Source of the DNA: Actinomycetota bacterium
GTDB taxonomy: Bacteria > Acidobacteriota > Blastocatellia > Chloracidobacteriales > Chloracidobacteriaceae
Assembly: GCA_013298335.1 (NCBI GenBank)
Contig: JAAFHI010000107.1
Span: 1 to 8,110, forward strand
Reading direction: 5' to 3'
DNA: 8,110 nucleotides
Translations under genes and position numbers: made by a program
The notes under the pieces: generated by a model
What the model saw: only the letters and a program-made list of their open reading frames with translations
Told to the model about the DNA's origin: nothing
Databases searched by the model: none
Part shown: in pieces, positions 1 through 7,527 of the stretch
Numbering within the stretch: position 1 is the first letter of the stretch
How the letters are laid out: each line of letters opens with the position of its first letter

Positions 1-1
1 G

Positions 2-538
2 GTGACGCTTCTTCAGCCGTATGAGGAAAAAATCCATCAGTTCGACAGCGATCCCGGCTGGCTCGGGCCGAAAAACATGCGCGGTTTTCTGGCTGAAAAG
101 GCCCACGTCAATCGACGGAAAATGATTCGCGGCGCGCGCCATCGGGGCTCGATGCCGACGGACGTACAAAAGGAACTCAACCGGGGAATCGAGACGGGAG
201 AACTGTCCCGCCGGATTGCGCGGGTGGCGACCGCGAAAACCGAAAAAAGCGGTGCCCTGCTCCTCAAACTCGACGACGGGACCACCCTGCGGACCGACCG
301 CGTCATTCTTTGTACCGGGTTTGAACAGAAACGGCCCGGCGGCGCCCTGATCGACACCCTCATTGAGGACCTCGGCCTCCCGACCGCCCCCTGCGGATTC
401 CCGATTCCCGATGCCGCGCTGCGCTGGCATCCCCGCATTTTCGTTACCGGTCCGCTCGGCGAACTGGAACTCGGCCCCCCGGCCCGCAACATCGCGGGCG
501 CGCGCCGCGCCGCCGAAAAACTCCTCAAGGTCATTTGA
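2..538 (+). CDS. FAD/NAD(P)-binding oxidoreductase, C-terminal part (5' end outside window)
   Basis: This open frame runs in from the left edge, so only the last 178 or so residues are visible. The GTG at position 2 is probably internal, because no N-terminal dinucleotide-binding GxGxxG motif is present. A hydrophobic strand ending in VILCTGFE (visible residues 101-108) matches the hhhhATG-type motif that precedes the last part of the flavin fold in FAD/NAD(P)-dependent oxidoreductases. Near the end, [19 protein letters not shown] (145-163) resembles the segment where such enzymes close over the flavin. The middle (residues 24-70) is basic, with a [13 protein letters not shown] stretch I cannot assign. 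Substrate is unknown. The stop at 536-538 lies 5 nt before the ATG of the COG0523 GTPase gene, so the two are very likely one operon. A redox role linked to metal (zinc) limitation is inference from that neighbour only. Confidence 0.72.
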   Translation: MTLLQPYEEKIHQFDSDPGWLGPKNMRGFLAEKAHVNRRKMIRGARHRGSMPTDVQKELNRGIETGELSRRIARVATAKTEKSGALLLKLDDGTTLRTDRVILCTGFEQKRPGGALIDTLIEDLGLPTAPCGFPIPDAALRWHPRIFVTGPLGELELGPPARNIAGARRAAEKLLKVI

Positions 539-543
539 AATCA

Positions 544-1797
544 ATGAGTCGCAAGAAACTCCCCGTCACCGTTCTGTCCGGCTTCCTCGGGGCCGGGAAA
601 ACCACCCTTCTCAATCATGTGCTCAACAACCGCGAAGGACGGCGCGTGGCCGTCATCGTCAACGACATGAGCGAGGTCAACATCGACGCGCAGCTCGTCC
701 GGCAGGGCGGCGCGGCGCTCAACCGGGTGGAGGAAAAGCTCGTCGAGATGTCGAACGGCTGCATCTGCTGCACGTTGCGCGAGGATCTACTGGTCGAAAT
801 CCGGACACTGGCCGATGAGGGCAAATTCGACTACCTGCTGGTCGAATCCACGGGCATTTCCGAGCCGCTGCCGGTCGCCGAGACCTTCACCTTCGCTGAC
901 GAAAGCGGCCAAAGCCTCTCCGACGTGGCCCGGCTCGACACGATGGTGACGGTGGTGGACGCCTTCAACTTCCTGCGCGACTACCACGAAGCCCGGCTTT
1001 TGAAGGAACGCAACCTCGAACTCAACGCCGAGGACGACCGCTCCATCGTGGATTTGCTCATTGATCAGGTGGAATTCGCGGATGTCATCGTCATCAGCAA
1101 GTCGGACCTCGTTTCAAAAGGGGATTTCGACAAGCTCAAAGCGATTCTCAAGACGCTCAACCCGGGGGCGAAGGTGGTCCGGGCGGAAAACGGCAGACTG
1201 CCGCTCAAGCACATCCTCGACACGAAACGGTTCAACTTCGAGCGGGCAAGTCAGGCCGCCGGATGGCTCAAGGAACTGCGCGGGGAACACCTGCCGGAAA
1301 CCGAGGAATACGGGATTTCGAGTTTCGTCTATCGGCAGCGCCATCCGTTCCACCCGGAACGGTTATGGGCCTTTTTCAACGGCGAGGGCGAGGGAAATGA
1401 ATGGCGCGGCGTGCTGCGCTCGAAAGGCTTTTTCTGGCTCGCCTCCCGGATGGCAATGGTCGGTTCGTGGAGTCAGGCGGGCGGTTCCTGCCGGATTGAA
1501 CCCGCCGGAACGTGGTGGGCGGCGTTTCCCGAGGACGAATGGGGCGTTGACGAGGCCGCGCGGACCGAAATCCGTCAAATGTTTGACGGCGTCTTCGGCG
1601 ACCGCCGTCAGGAAATCGTGTTTATCGGCGCGGGCATGGACCGCGAAAAAATCATCCGCTCGCTCGACGCCTGCCTTTTGACCGAAAGCGAAACCGCCCT
1701 TGGAGTGGCCGCGTGGGCGCGCTTTCCCGACGCCTTCGGCGACTGGGTACCCGACTTCGAGGCGGTGGAGCCTATCCGAACCGCGGAATCCCAATAA
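544..1797 (+). CDS. COG0523 GTPase metallochaperone, ZigA/YciC-like (CobW family)
   Basis: This 417-residue protein has the full G3E GTPase layout: Walker [10 protein letters not shown] (13-21), the family metal-binding motif NGCICC (71-76, CxCC), ESTG (101-104) as the Walker B/switch region, and SKSD (185-188) where NKxD specifies guanine. The C-terminal CobW_C domain starts near residue 255. Its conserved stretches [33 protein letters not shown] and [13 protein letters not shown] recall the zinc-related ZigA/YciC branch rather than CobW of cobalamin synthesis. Members use GTP hydrolysis to hand metal to client proteins, and in known cases are induced by zinc starvation. The in-frame TTG at 535 overlaps the previous stop; I chose the ATG at 544, although the AAGG at 527-530 sits 13 nt from it and only 4 nt from the TTG. 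No Zur box is visible because the operon's promoter is outside the window. Zinc as the metal is inferred from the family. Confidence 0.9.
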   Translation: MSRKKLPVTVLSGFLGAGKTTLLNHVLNNREGRRVAVIVNDMSEVNIDAQLVRQGGAALNRVEEKLVEMSNGCICCTLREDLLVEIRTLADEGKFDYLLVESTGISEPLPVAETFTFADESGQSLSDVARLDTMVTVVDAFNFLRDYHEARLLKERNLELNAEDDRSIVDLLIDQVEFADVIVISKSDLVSKGDFDKLKAILKTLNPGAKVVRAENGRLPLKHILDTKRFNFERASQAAGWLKELRGEHLPETEEYGISSFVYRQRHPFHPERLWAFFNGEGEGNEWRGVLRSKGFFWLASRMAMVGSWSQAGGSCRIEPAGTWWAAFPEDEWGVDEAARTEIRQMFDGVFGDRRQEIVFIGAGMDREKIIRSLDACLLTESETALGVAAWARFPDAFGDWVPDFEAVEPIRTAESQ

Positions 1798-1813
1798 GCG
1801 GGATTTTTCTTTT
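1787..1813 (+). terminator. Rho-independent terminator of the oxidoreductase-GTPase operon
   Basis: AATCCC (1787-1792) pairs with GGGATT (1800-1805) across a 7-nt loop. Two further G-U pairs can extend the stem outward, and TTTCTTTT follows. The stem overlaps the stop codon of the GTPase gene. The stem is short and only moderately GC-rich, but position and T-tract fit a terminator for the rightward operon, which would otherwise run into the convergent helicase-loader gene 46 nt away. Confidence 0.55.
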
Positions 1814-1843
1814 AAGTTGAAGAGTGGCGGGCGTTCCGGGCGG

Positions 1844-2623
1844 TCAGCGCCGGAACAGGGTCGGCGTGCCGAAGTGTTTCTGGCGGTAGTCTTCGCCTTC
1901 CATGACGATGGTTTTGCACATTTCGTACAACCGCGACCGAAGCCGAACCCCGATGCGTTCCTCAAGGGTCTCGTCGTAGGCTTCCTGCGCCTTGTCCAGA
2001 TAGTTGGACGTGATGATCGTCGTTTTCTGCTCGTTGTAGCGGGTGTTGAGGATGTGCGTGATGGTGTCCTTGACCCATTCGGTCGGCTTGCCGGCCCCAA
2101 GTTCGTCCAGCACCAACACTTCCGCTTCATACACCGGTTTCAGAACCTTGTGTTCCGAGGTCTGGGTGTTCGGGTTGTAGGTTTCCTGCACCGCCTTCAG
2201 CAGATCCCGGAAGTCGTAGAAAAGACAGGGAACTTTCTTGACGAGCATCAGGTTGTTGAGGACCGCCGAGGCGAGGTGCGTCTTCCCGACGCCGCAGGGA
2301 CCGAGCATCAGCAGGCCCAGACCGCGTTCGAGGGGAAATTCGCGAACGAACCGCTTGCAACTGAGCACCGCGTTGACCAGCGCCGCCTGCCGCTTGTCGT
2401 TCGGGTCGATGTGGTAGTTCTCGAAGGAGCAGTGCCGGTAGCGAATCGGTACGTTTGACCGGTCGCTCAGGGATTCACTCGAACTCACCTTCCGGCAACT
2501 GACGCATTTCCGGGAACTGCGCGTCTGCGAATCGTACTCGATCCCCGTTCCGTTGCACGCGGAACAGATCGCCGCGTCTTCGGGCGATATCGGTCGCAGT
2601 TGTGCCGGGTTCGGAAGGGGCAT
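1844..2623 (-). CDS. DnaC/DnaI-like AAA+ helicase loader with N-terminal zinc finger
   Basis: This 259-residue ATPase belongs to the DnaC/IstB-like AAA+ group that loads replicative helicase onto DNA. Walker A is GPCGVGKT (108-115), Walker B is VLVLDE (169-174), sensor 1 is TTIITSNY (201-208), and an arginine-rich box VII region, RIGVRLRSRLYEM, lies at 223-235. The N-terminus has four cysteines in two CxxC pairs (C20/C23, C40/C43). The first pair sits in a DnaJ-like CxxCxGxG setting and suggests a zinc-binding, possibly helicase-contacting domain, as known for Bacillus DnaI. The frame stays open up to 2770, but those extra 49 residues are low in complexity and would span the candidate promoter at 2712-2739, so I chose the ATG at 2623. 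No strong Shine-Dalgarno is visible there. No transposase is adjacent, which argues against IstB. A host or phage-derived loader cannot be distinguished. Confidence 0.85.
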   Translation of the reverse strand: MPLPNPAQLRPISPEDAAICSACNGTGIEYDSQTRSSRKCVSCRKVSSSESLSDRSNVPIRYRHCSFENYHIDPNDKRQAALVNAVLSCKRFVREFPLERGLGLLMLGPCGVGKTHLASAVLNNLMLVKKVPCLFYDFRDLLKAVQETYNPNTQTSEHKVLKPVYEAEVLVLDELGAGKPTEWVKDTITHILNTRYNEQKTTIITSNYLDKAQEAYDETLEERIGVRLRSRLYEMCKTIVMEGEDYRQKHFGTPTLFRR

Positions 2624-2711
2624 GGTACGGGGTGAGTCGTTCTTGTGACCGTTCGCGGCGATGCCGCGCGGCGTATTCTGGTTTCCCTGGGTATTGCGGA
2701 GAGCGTCGGGA

Positions 2712-2739
2712 AGTATACGGAGCGGACTCCGAAAATCAA
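2712..2739 (-). promoter_or_regulatory. Candidate sigma70-type promoter for the helicase-loader gene
   Basis: Read on the minus strand, TTGATT (2734-2739) is followed after 16 nt by TATACT (2712-2717). That matches the consensus at four and five of six positions respectively. Transcription would start near 2705 and give a leader of about 80 nt before the ATG at 2623. Found by eye, without a background model. Confidence 0.4.
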
Positions 2740-2792
2740 GCCGGGAGCCGACGGAAACGCCGAACGGCAAACGTGGAACACCGGATTTGGGT

Positions 2793-2810
2793 AAGGAATC
2801 ACAATTCCTT
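2793..2810. repeat. Perfect 7-bp inverted repeat with 4-nt loop
   Basis: AAGGAAT (2793-2799), CACA, then ATTCCTT (2804-2810) form a perfect hairpin in the AT-rich gap. No T-run follows on either strand, so a simple intrinsic terminator is not supported. An operator or RNA hairpin is possible. Confidence 0.4.
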
Positions 2811-3004
2811 CGGAGTCAATGTTTTACCCGGTGAAAACGATTTTTTGCCTTCGGTTTGTGTTGGGATTCCCTGGTCTGACCGGTGGTGTTTTTCACTACC
2901 CGGAAAACCGGGGCCGGAGACGGGAAGGCAATCCCTTTTCATATCAATGATTTGCCACTTTTCATCTTTTTTTGATGAAGCCGACGGTTTTCCGCGTCCC
3001 GCGA

Positions 3005-3913
3005 CTATTCGCTGCCCCATTTCAGTTTGTCGCGTAAAACCTTGAAATAATTCCGGTTTTCGGGCTCGACGAGCGTCAGCACCGACTCGCTTTTGCGGAT
3101 GATGATCCGGTCCTCGGGCGTCAGCGGGCAGCCGGTCTGTCCGTCGAGGGTCAGAAACACGTCCTCGACGTTGACGGTCCCGCGCGCGCCGGTAAGGTGG
3201 AGTTCGATCTGGCTGGTATCGGCGACCACGAGGGGACGGTTGGTCAGGGTGTGTGGGCAGATCGGCGTGATGACGACCGCGCCCATCCCCGGATGGATGA
3301 TCGGCCCGCCGGCGGAAAGCGAATAGGCGGTCGAGCCGGTCGGCGTCGAGATAATCAGTCCGTCGGCGTGAAAGACCGACACGAATTTTCCGTCGATATG
3401 GCACTGAACCGGCACCAGCCGGGCGAGCATGCTTTTGGTCAGCACGCAGTCGTTGATGACTTCCGCCCGCAGGACTTCCTCGCCGTCGCGGACGACGATG
3501 GTTTCGAGCTTCATCCGGACGTCGGTGGTGTAGCGGCCCGTAAGTACATTTTCCAGAACGGGATAGATGGTTTCCGGGGTGAACTCGGTCAGGTATCCGA
3601 GGTAGCCGAAATTGATGCCGACGACCGGAATCGGGCGTTTTCCGATGATTCTCGCCGCCAGAATCATCGTGCCGTCGCCGCCGACGACAATCACGAGGTC
3701 GGCCACGGCGGCGAGGCCCTCCTTGGTGGAAACCTCGATGGAGTCCGGGAGCAGGTGGCGGGCGGCTTCCTCGCCCACGACGCGGCACCCGCGGGCGCGC
3801 AGCCAGTCGGAAAGCTCGGTCAGCAGGTCGGTTACCCCTTGCAGGGACGGTTTGACCACCAGCCCGATGGTTTCGGGCGGATTTTTCCCGATTGAAGGAG
3901 GAATGTGATTCAC
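3005..3913 (-). CDS. nadK: NAD kinase (ATP-NAD kinase)
   Basis: This cytosolic enzyme phosphorylates NAD to NADP and is normally essential. The 302 residues match the usual bacterial length. Diagnostic motifs occur in order: GGDGT (78-82) with the catalytic aspartate, GINFGYLGYL (99-108), ND (154-155) in place of the more frequent NE, DGLIISTPTGSTAY (184-197), AGGPIIHP (201-208) and HTLTNRPLVV (221-230). The tail NYFKVLRDKLKWG is also typical. The start is GTG at 3913, supported by GGAAGGA (3919-3925 on the minus strand) 5 nt upstream. The kinase gene upstream ends 42 nt away on the same strand, so the pair is probably one transcript. The first 14 residues are poorly conserved in kind but harmless. 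Confidence 0.97.
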   Translation of the reverse strand: MNHIPPSIGKNPPETIGLVVKPSLQGVTDLLTELSDWLRARGCRVVGEEAARHLLPDSIEVSTKEGLAAVADLVIVVGGDGTMILAARIIGKRPIPVVGINFGYLGYLTEFTPETIYPVLENVLTGRYTTDVRMKLETIVVRDGEEVLRAEVINDCVLTKSMLARLVPVQCHIDGKFVSVFHADGLIISTPTGSTAYSLSAGGPIIHPGMGAVVITPICPHTLTNRPLVVADTSQIELHLTGARGTVNVEDVFLTLDGQTGCPLTPEDRIIIRKSESVLTLVEPENRNYFKVLRDKLKWGSE

Positions 3914-3918
3914 GCGCG

Positions 3919-3925
3919 TCCTTCC
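3919..3925 (-). promoter_or_regulatory. Shine-Dalgarno for nadK, supporting a GTG start
   Basis: GGAAGGA on the minus strand lies 5 nt before the GTG at 3913-3911. No ATG in frame nearby has a comparable site, so this decides the start. Confidence 0.75.
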
Positions 3926-3955
3926 ATGTGATGACTGAGGGAGGTGATTGGGCGT

Positions 3956-5512
3956 TCAGGATTTCGGGTCGGAAAAGGCGTCGGAAATATCGGTCCCATT
4001 GGCTGGAGCGGAGGTCAGCGTCAGAATCGGCGGGACGCTCATGGAATCCTGGGATGGGGAAAGCGGAAGCACAATCGAAAAGGCGCTCCCGACGCCGACC
4101 TGACTCCGGACGGAGACATTGCCGCCATGGGCCGCCGCGATGCGTTTGACGATGGCGAGGCCGAGGCCGGTCCCGAGATGGCCGTTGCGGGTGCTGGCCT
4201 GATAGTAGGGATCGAACACGTAGGGCAGGTCGGGTGCCGGAATGCCTTCGCCGGAATCGACCACGCTGAACATGACGTAGGGAATGCCCGCGTCAACCTG
4301 CGTTCCCTCGGCGCTGCGGGCTTCGAGCCAGATCTGGCCGCCCTGGCCCGTGAACTTGATGGCGTTCGACAGCAGATTCGACAATGCGCGCTGCAACTTC
4401 CCGGAATCGGCGAGGATCGTCGGCAGATTTTCGTCGCAGCCGTAGCTCAGGGAAATCGCTTTTTTGCGGGCCATGATTTCGAAATCCTCGCCGACCCGCT
4501 CGATGATTTCGGGAATGATGACTTCGCCGATTTTCAGCTCCATCTTCCCGGATTCGAGTTTCGAAAAATCGAGCAGTTCCGTGACCAGACCGATGAGCTT
4601 CTGGGAAATGCCGCGCGCGCCCGCCGACATATCCTTGATTTCGGAAACGTTCGGCTTGCGGGAGTTCAGTTCGACTTCAATCAGGTCGAGGGTCGAAATG
4701 ACCGTCCCAAGGGGCGAGCGGATGTCGTGGACGATGGCGTTGGTGAATTCGGACCGGAGCCGGTCGAGTTCCCGAAGTTTTTCGTTGGTGTCCTGAAGCG
4801 TTTTGGCCTGCGACCGGATTTTCGAATAGCGGCTCGCCCGGTTGAGCGCCGACGACAACTGGGTCAGGGCGCGCCGCAGGATGACCGATTCCTCGGAATT
4901 GGCGGACCGCTGAAGGGAATCGATCGCCTGCCCGAGGGCTTCCTCGACTTCCTTCCACTTGGTCTGGTCTTCCTCTTCGGTCGGCGGAACCGGTTTTTCT
5001 TCCTTCGGGTTGGCGGTCAGGTCCGGCATGGGCTGTTCGCCCGTCGGGTGGAGGACGTTTTCGATACCGTCGGCGACCCGCAGCAGGTTGCTCAGCATCC
5101 GCTGGCGTTCGACCGACCACCGCTGGCGTTCGAGCATCCGGTGGAGTTTCAGGGTCAGTTCCTGATGGCGGAAGGGAATCGCGAGAATGTCGTCGGCTCC
5201 GGCGTGCAGCGCCGACGGTACGTCATCGTCGCGCGTCGTGTGCGGGCTGAGGATCAGAATCGGAAGGTGGCGGGTTTCGGGCTTGCCGCGGAGCCGCTTG
5301 GTGAGTTCGAGGCTGTCGCACTTCGTCAGGGAGATGTCGATGATGAGGGCATCGAAAAGGTCTTCACCCGTTGCCTGATGAATCGTCGTGAGCGCGGTTT
5401 CCCCGTTCGGAGCGAGGCTCGTTTCGAACCCGGTGCTCGTCAGCAACGTCGCGATGGTGTCGCTCAGGAGCGGGTCATCGGTTGCAATGAGGATGCGGGG
5501 CGTGTCGGGCAT
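3956..5512 (-). CDS. Soluble receiver-histidine kinase (REC-HisKA-HATPase_c)
   Basis: The 518 residues form an N-terminal receiver domain (about 5-125), a linker with an acidic proline-rich piece (160-185) and helices (230-260), a dimerisation/phosphoacceptor domain and an ATPase domain. The phosphoacceptor is H262 in VHDIRSPLG. The ATP lid is clear: N-box NLLSNAIKFT (379-388), G1 DSGEG (419-423), F-box YVFDPYY (431-437) and G2 GTGLGL (447-452). No membrane segment or signal peptide is present, so it works in the cytosol. Such REC-first kinases usually receive phosphate from, or sense, another phosphorelay partner. The receiver keeps the acidic pair D12/D13, acceptor D59 and S89, but the near-invariant lysine before the proline is I112. 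The ATG at 5512 lacks a strong Shine-Dalgarno. The tail after 485 is serine/threonine-rich. NAD kinase follows 42 nt downstream; no partner regulator is in the window. Confidence 0.93.
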   Translation of the reverse strand: MPDTPRILIATDDPLLSDTIATLLTSTGFETSLAPNGETALTTIHQATGEDLFDALIIDISLTKCDSLELTKRLRGKPETRHLPILILSPHTTRDDDVPSALHAGADDILAIPFRHQELTLKLHRMLERQRWSVERQRMLSNLLRVADGIENVLHPTGEQPMPDLTANPKEEKPVPPTEEEDQTKWKEVEEALGQAIDSLQRSANSEESVILRRALTQLSSALNRASRYSKIRSQAKTLQDTNEKLRELDRLRSEFTNAIVHDIRSPLGTVISTLDLIEVELNSRKPNVSEIKDMSAGARGISQKLIGLVTELLDFSKLESGKMELKIGEVIIPEIIERVGEDFEIMARKKAISLSYGCDENLPTILADSGKLQRALSNLLSNAIKFTGQGGQIWLEARSAEGTQVDAGIPYVMFSVVDSGEGIPAPDLPYVFDPYYQASTRNGHLGTGLGLAIVKRIAAAHGGNVSVRSQVGVGSAFSIVLPLSPSQDSMSVPPILTLTSAPANGTDISDAFSDPKS

Positions 5513-5757
5513 ATTTTTTGACGGAGTCCGGGAAAATTCAATCCTCGACCAATGCGGGAGGCTTGAATTTCAGCATCCGCCAATGGAAGTGGAAAAGGGG
5601 AATGCCCTGGAGAATGCCTCTTTCAAGGTGACGAAAACGGCGCGGTGACGACTTGTAGTCGGAAAAGTGTAGGGGGCATCCTTGAAGGGTGTCAAGTAAC
5701 CGTTTTTTCAAAGAGATGCGGCCATGTCGAGATTCACGCGGCAAGGGAGGTCAGTCA
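5513..5757. other. Divergent intergenic region between kinase and phosphatase genes
   Basis: These 245 nt separate two diverging genes and should hold both promoters. I find no hexamer pair convincing enough to report. The upstream in-frame extension of the phosphatase to 5689 has no protein-like character. A small CTTGA/TCAAG inverted pair lies near 5683-5698, without a terminator T-tract directly behind it. Confidence 0.5.
5745..5750 (+). promoter_or_regulatory. Shine-Dalgarno for the phosphatase, supporting a GTG start
   Basis: GGGAGG is placed 7 nt before the GTG at 5758. It fixes the start at that GTG rather than at the ATG at 5689, 69 nt upstream in frame, and gives a protein that begins just before the first beta strand of the family. 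Confidence 0.75.
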
Positions 5758-6090
5758 GTGCCGATTCAGGTCCTTTTCGTGTGCAGTCGGAACCGGTGGC
5801 GGAGTCCGACCGCTGAAAATGTGTGGCGTCGCCACCCCGAAGTGCGGGCGAGATCCGCCGGAACGAGCCCGAATGCGCGCCATCCGGTGACGGAGGGCGA
5901 CCTGCGCTGGGCGGACGTCATTTTCGTGATGGAAGAAAAACACCGGTCCCGAATCCTGGCTGAGTTCGGGACCGTGGTGGCGGGCAAGCGGATCGAGGTG
6001 CTCGGCATCCCCGATGAATTCAAATTCATGGACCCGGAACTGGTCGAGCACCTGCGGGAATCGGTTGGCGCGCTCCTCGGACTCGACTGA
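5758..6090 (+). CDS. Low-molecular-weight protein tyrosine phosphatase-like protein (COG4551 type)
   Basis: This 110-residue cytosolic protein starts with a beta strand leading into the P-loop CSRNRWRS (9-16), which fits the Cx5R(S/T) signature of low-molecular-weight tyrosine phosphatases: C9 is the nucleophile, R15 binds phosphate and S16 supports the thiolate. RSAGTSP (32-38) and WADVIFVME (51-59) follow the family plan. MDPEL (91-95) supplies the likely general acid D92. It is shorter than the classical enzymes (about 150 residues) and matches the compact COG4551 group, for which I know no established substrate. The second P-loop cysteine of many family members is replaced by W14. The stop at 6088-6090 lies 6 nt from the convergent HEAT-repeat gene's stop. 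It stands alone on its strand. Confidence 0.88.
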   Translation: MPIQVLFVCSRNRWRSPTAENVWRRHPEVRARSAGTSPNARHPVTEGDLRWADVIFVMEEKHRSRILAEFGTVVAGKRIEVLGIPDEFKFMDPELVEHLRESVGALLGLD

Positions 6091-6096
6091 CCCGGT

Positions 6097-7374
6097 TCAG
6101 CTTCGGGCGGTCTGGTTGACCAGTTCGAGCGCCTTGACGGCGGCTTCCCGGACGCTGACGTGCGGGTCGTCGTGGGCAATGCGTTCGAGGGTGGGGCGGG
6201 CGTCTACGTGGCCGATTTTCCCGAGCGCCCGGACGCTGGCCGCGCGAAGCCGCCAGTCCTTGCCGGTTTTGGCCGCCGTCGAAAGCGGTTCGACGCCCTT
6301 GGGGTTCATCATGGAGCCGAGAATGTGGGCATAGCGCCACGGCAAGCTCAAATTCGGATCATTCAATCCATCGGCCAGCGTCTTGAAATCCAACATGTCG
6401 ACCCGGACCGGGGAACGCCCGGATTTGTCGGGGGCGGGGAGGCCGCGCTGGTTGGTACGCGCGATCCGTTCGCGTTCGATGGTGAAGGATTTCAGGGCGT
6501 TTTTGGCGGCGGCACGGATGAGTTGGTTCTCGTCGGTGCGGGAAACCTGTTCGAGCCCCCGTTTCGCCGATTCGAAATTCTCCGCGCTGGTCAGTTCGAT
6601 TTCCCCGAGGCAGCAGACGGCGTGAAACCGCAGCGCCGGGTTTTCCTCTTCGGCGGTCGCGAGCAGGCACTCGACGGTACGGTCTTCTTCCTCGGCGACC
6701 CGTCCGAAACTGGAAAGGGTCAGCATGGATTCGACGCGGATGCCCGCGTCCTTGGTATTGCGCATTTCGACCAGCAGCGGGGAAACGGCGCGTTCGTCCA
6801 CGACGCGGACGCCCGAATCGCACAGCCGCAGGTGCGCCCGCCAGATTTCCTTTTCCCGGGCGGTCAGAATCTGTTCGAGAGCCGATTCCTTCCCGAGCCG
6901 GATCATTTCCGCCATCGTCCAGGCGCGGATGGTCCAGTCGTCATCGTCAAGCAGAACCGTGATTTCGGGGAGGGCGGCGAAATCCTTCAGATCGACGAGC
7001 GCGGTGACGGTCATGCCGCGAACTTCCGTCGAGGGGTCCTGGAGGTGCGGGCGGAGCGGTTCGGTGGCGCGGGTGTCCTGAAGTTTGCCGAGCGAACTGA
7101 CGATGACCGCGCGGACTTCGGCTTCGGGGTCTTCGAGCCGGGCGAGCAGGGCCTCGACGGCGGTTTTGGCGTCCACGCCGGTCCGGTCGCCGAGGGCCTC
7201 GGCGGCGCGAATCCGCTGCATCGGCTTGGGATGACTCAGACTGTCGATGAACTGGCCGACCGGCTTCAGTTTTCTGGCGTTCGCGCGGCGGGTGGCCAGC
7301 CGCAACAGAATGAAAATCGTCGCCACAACGCAAAATGCACCCAGAAATCCCCACAGGGGGAGCAAACTCTTCAT
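6097..7374 (-). CDS. Membrane-anchored HEAT-repeat protein
   Basis: The 425-residue protein begins with one hydrophobic helix (about residues 4-24, LLPLWGFLGAFCVVATIFILL) followed by basic residues RLATRR, so the bulk probably lies in the cytoplasm. From about residue 40 on, HEAT-type helical repeats recur, each with a (D)PxxxVRxxAxxALGxL-like core: about 53-65, 83-100, 114-131, 146-160, 212-225, 245-260, 283-296, 374-389 and 404-419. A less regular basic, proline-containing stretch (302-325) interrupts them. No catalytic motif is seen; such solenoids act as protein-binding scaffolds. I chose the ATG at 7374 because the membrane helix starts right after it. In-frame GTG 7458 and ATG 7449 would add 25-28 residues before that helix and cannot be excluded, since neither site has a strong Shine-Dalgarno. 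Partner and function are unknown. Confidence 0.85.
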   Translation of the reverse strand: MKSLLPLWGFLGAFCVVATIFILLRLATRRANARKLKPVGQFIDSLSHPKPMQRIRAAEALGDRTGVDAKTAVEALLARLEDPEAEVRAVIVSSLGKLQDTRATEPLRPHLQDPSTEVRGMTVTALVDLKDFAALPEITVLLDDDDWTIRAWTMAEMIRLGKESALEQILTAREKEIWRAHLRLCDSGVRVVDERAVSPLLVEMRNTKDAGIRVESMLTLSSFGRVAEEEDRTVECLLATAEEENPALRFHAVCCLGEIELTSAENFESAKRGLEQVSRTDENQLIRAAAKNALKSFTIERERIARTNQRGLPAPDKSGRSPVRVDMLDFKTLADGLNDPNLSLPWRYAHILGSMMNPKGVEPLSTAAKTGKDWRLRAASVRALGKIGHVDARPTLERIAHDDPHVSVREAAVKALELVNQTARS

Positions 7375-7479
7375 ATTCCGAGACCCCGACTTTCGAATGT
7401 GAAACGCAACGGAAACAGTTGGCAAGAACGGAGAACGGATGTTCCCCATTGAAACCACTCTACGTCATGGTTTTCGGGA

Positions 7480-7508
7480 ATTGTATCTTTTCATCCAGAA
7501 GTGCCCAA
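7480..7508 (-). promoter_or_regulatory. Candidate sigma70-type promoter for the HEAT-repeat gene
   Basis: On the minus strand TTGGGC (7503-7508) is followed after exactly 17 nt by TACAAT (7480-7485), five of six matches to the -10 consensus. Start of transcription would be near 7473, about 100 nt before the chosen ATG. The tandem 21-bp array begins only 20 nt upstream of its -35 box. Confidence 0.42.
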
Positions 7509-7527
7509 AACTCCGATGTGAGTCGAT

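Larger units (their letters stand above)
2624..3004. other. 381-nt gap without a supported gene
   Basis: No reading frame here looks like a protein; the frames that cross it are extensions or shadows of neighbouring genes. Positions 2800-2990 are visibly more AT-rich than the rest of the window. The gap holds the candidate promoter at 2712-2739, a tight inverted repeat at 2793-2810, an overlapping 6-bp pair GGGTAA (2789-2794)/TTACCC (2824-2829), and TTCATC (2961-2966)/GATGAA (2974-2979) around seven T. None has a proper T-tract for a terminator on the minus strand, so I name no terminator for the NAD kinase gene. Confidence 0.6.

Noticed and set aside
1700..2458. 252-residue plus-strand protein across the gene junction
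   Set aside because: It overlaps the end of the GTPase gene, the terminator and the antisense of the helicase loader, all of which are better supported.
2624..2770. N-terminal extension of the helicase loader up to the ATG at 2770
   Set aside because: The extra residues lack domain character and would cover the candidate promoter at 2712-2739; the zinc finger begins soon after the ATG at 2623.
2961..2979. Intrinsic terminator after nadK
   Set aside because: TTCATC/GATGAA encloses seven T in the loop, and on the minus strand no T-tract follows the weak AT-rich stem.
3892..3908. Plus-strand start with an AAGGAGG-like site
   Set aside because: The purine run lies inside the first codons of nadK read in reverse, and the frame behind it has no protein character.
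3944..5521. 525-residue plus-strand protein
   Set aside because: It is antisense to a kinase with every diagnostic motif; its residues are typical of the mirror frame of a GC-rich gene.
6160..7452. 430-residue plus-strand protein
   Set aside because: It is antisense to the HEAT-repeat gene, glycine/arginine/phenylalanine-rich like a mirror frame, and lacks a domain.
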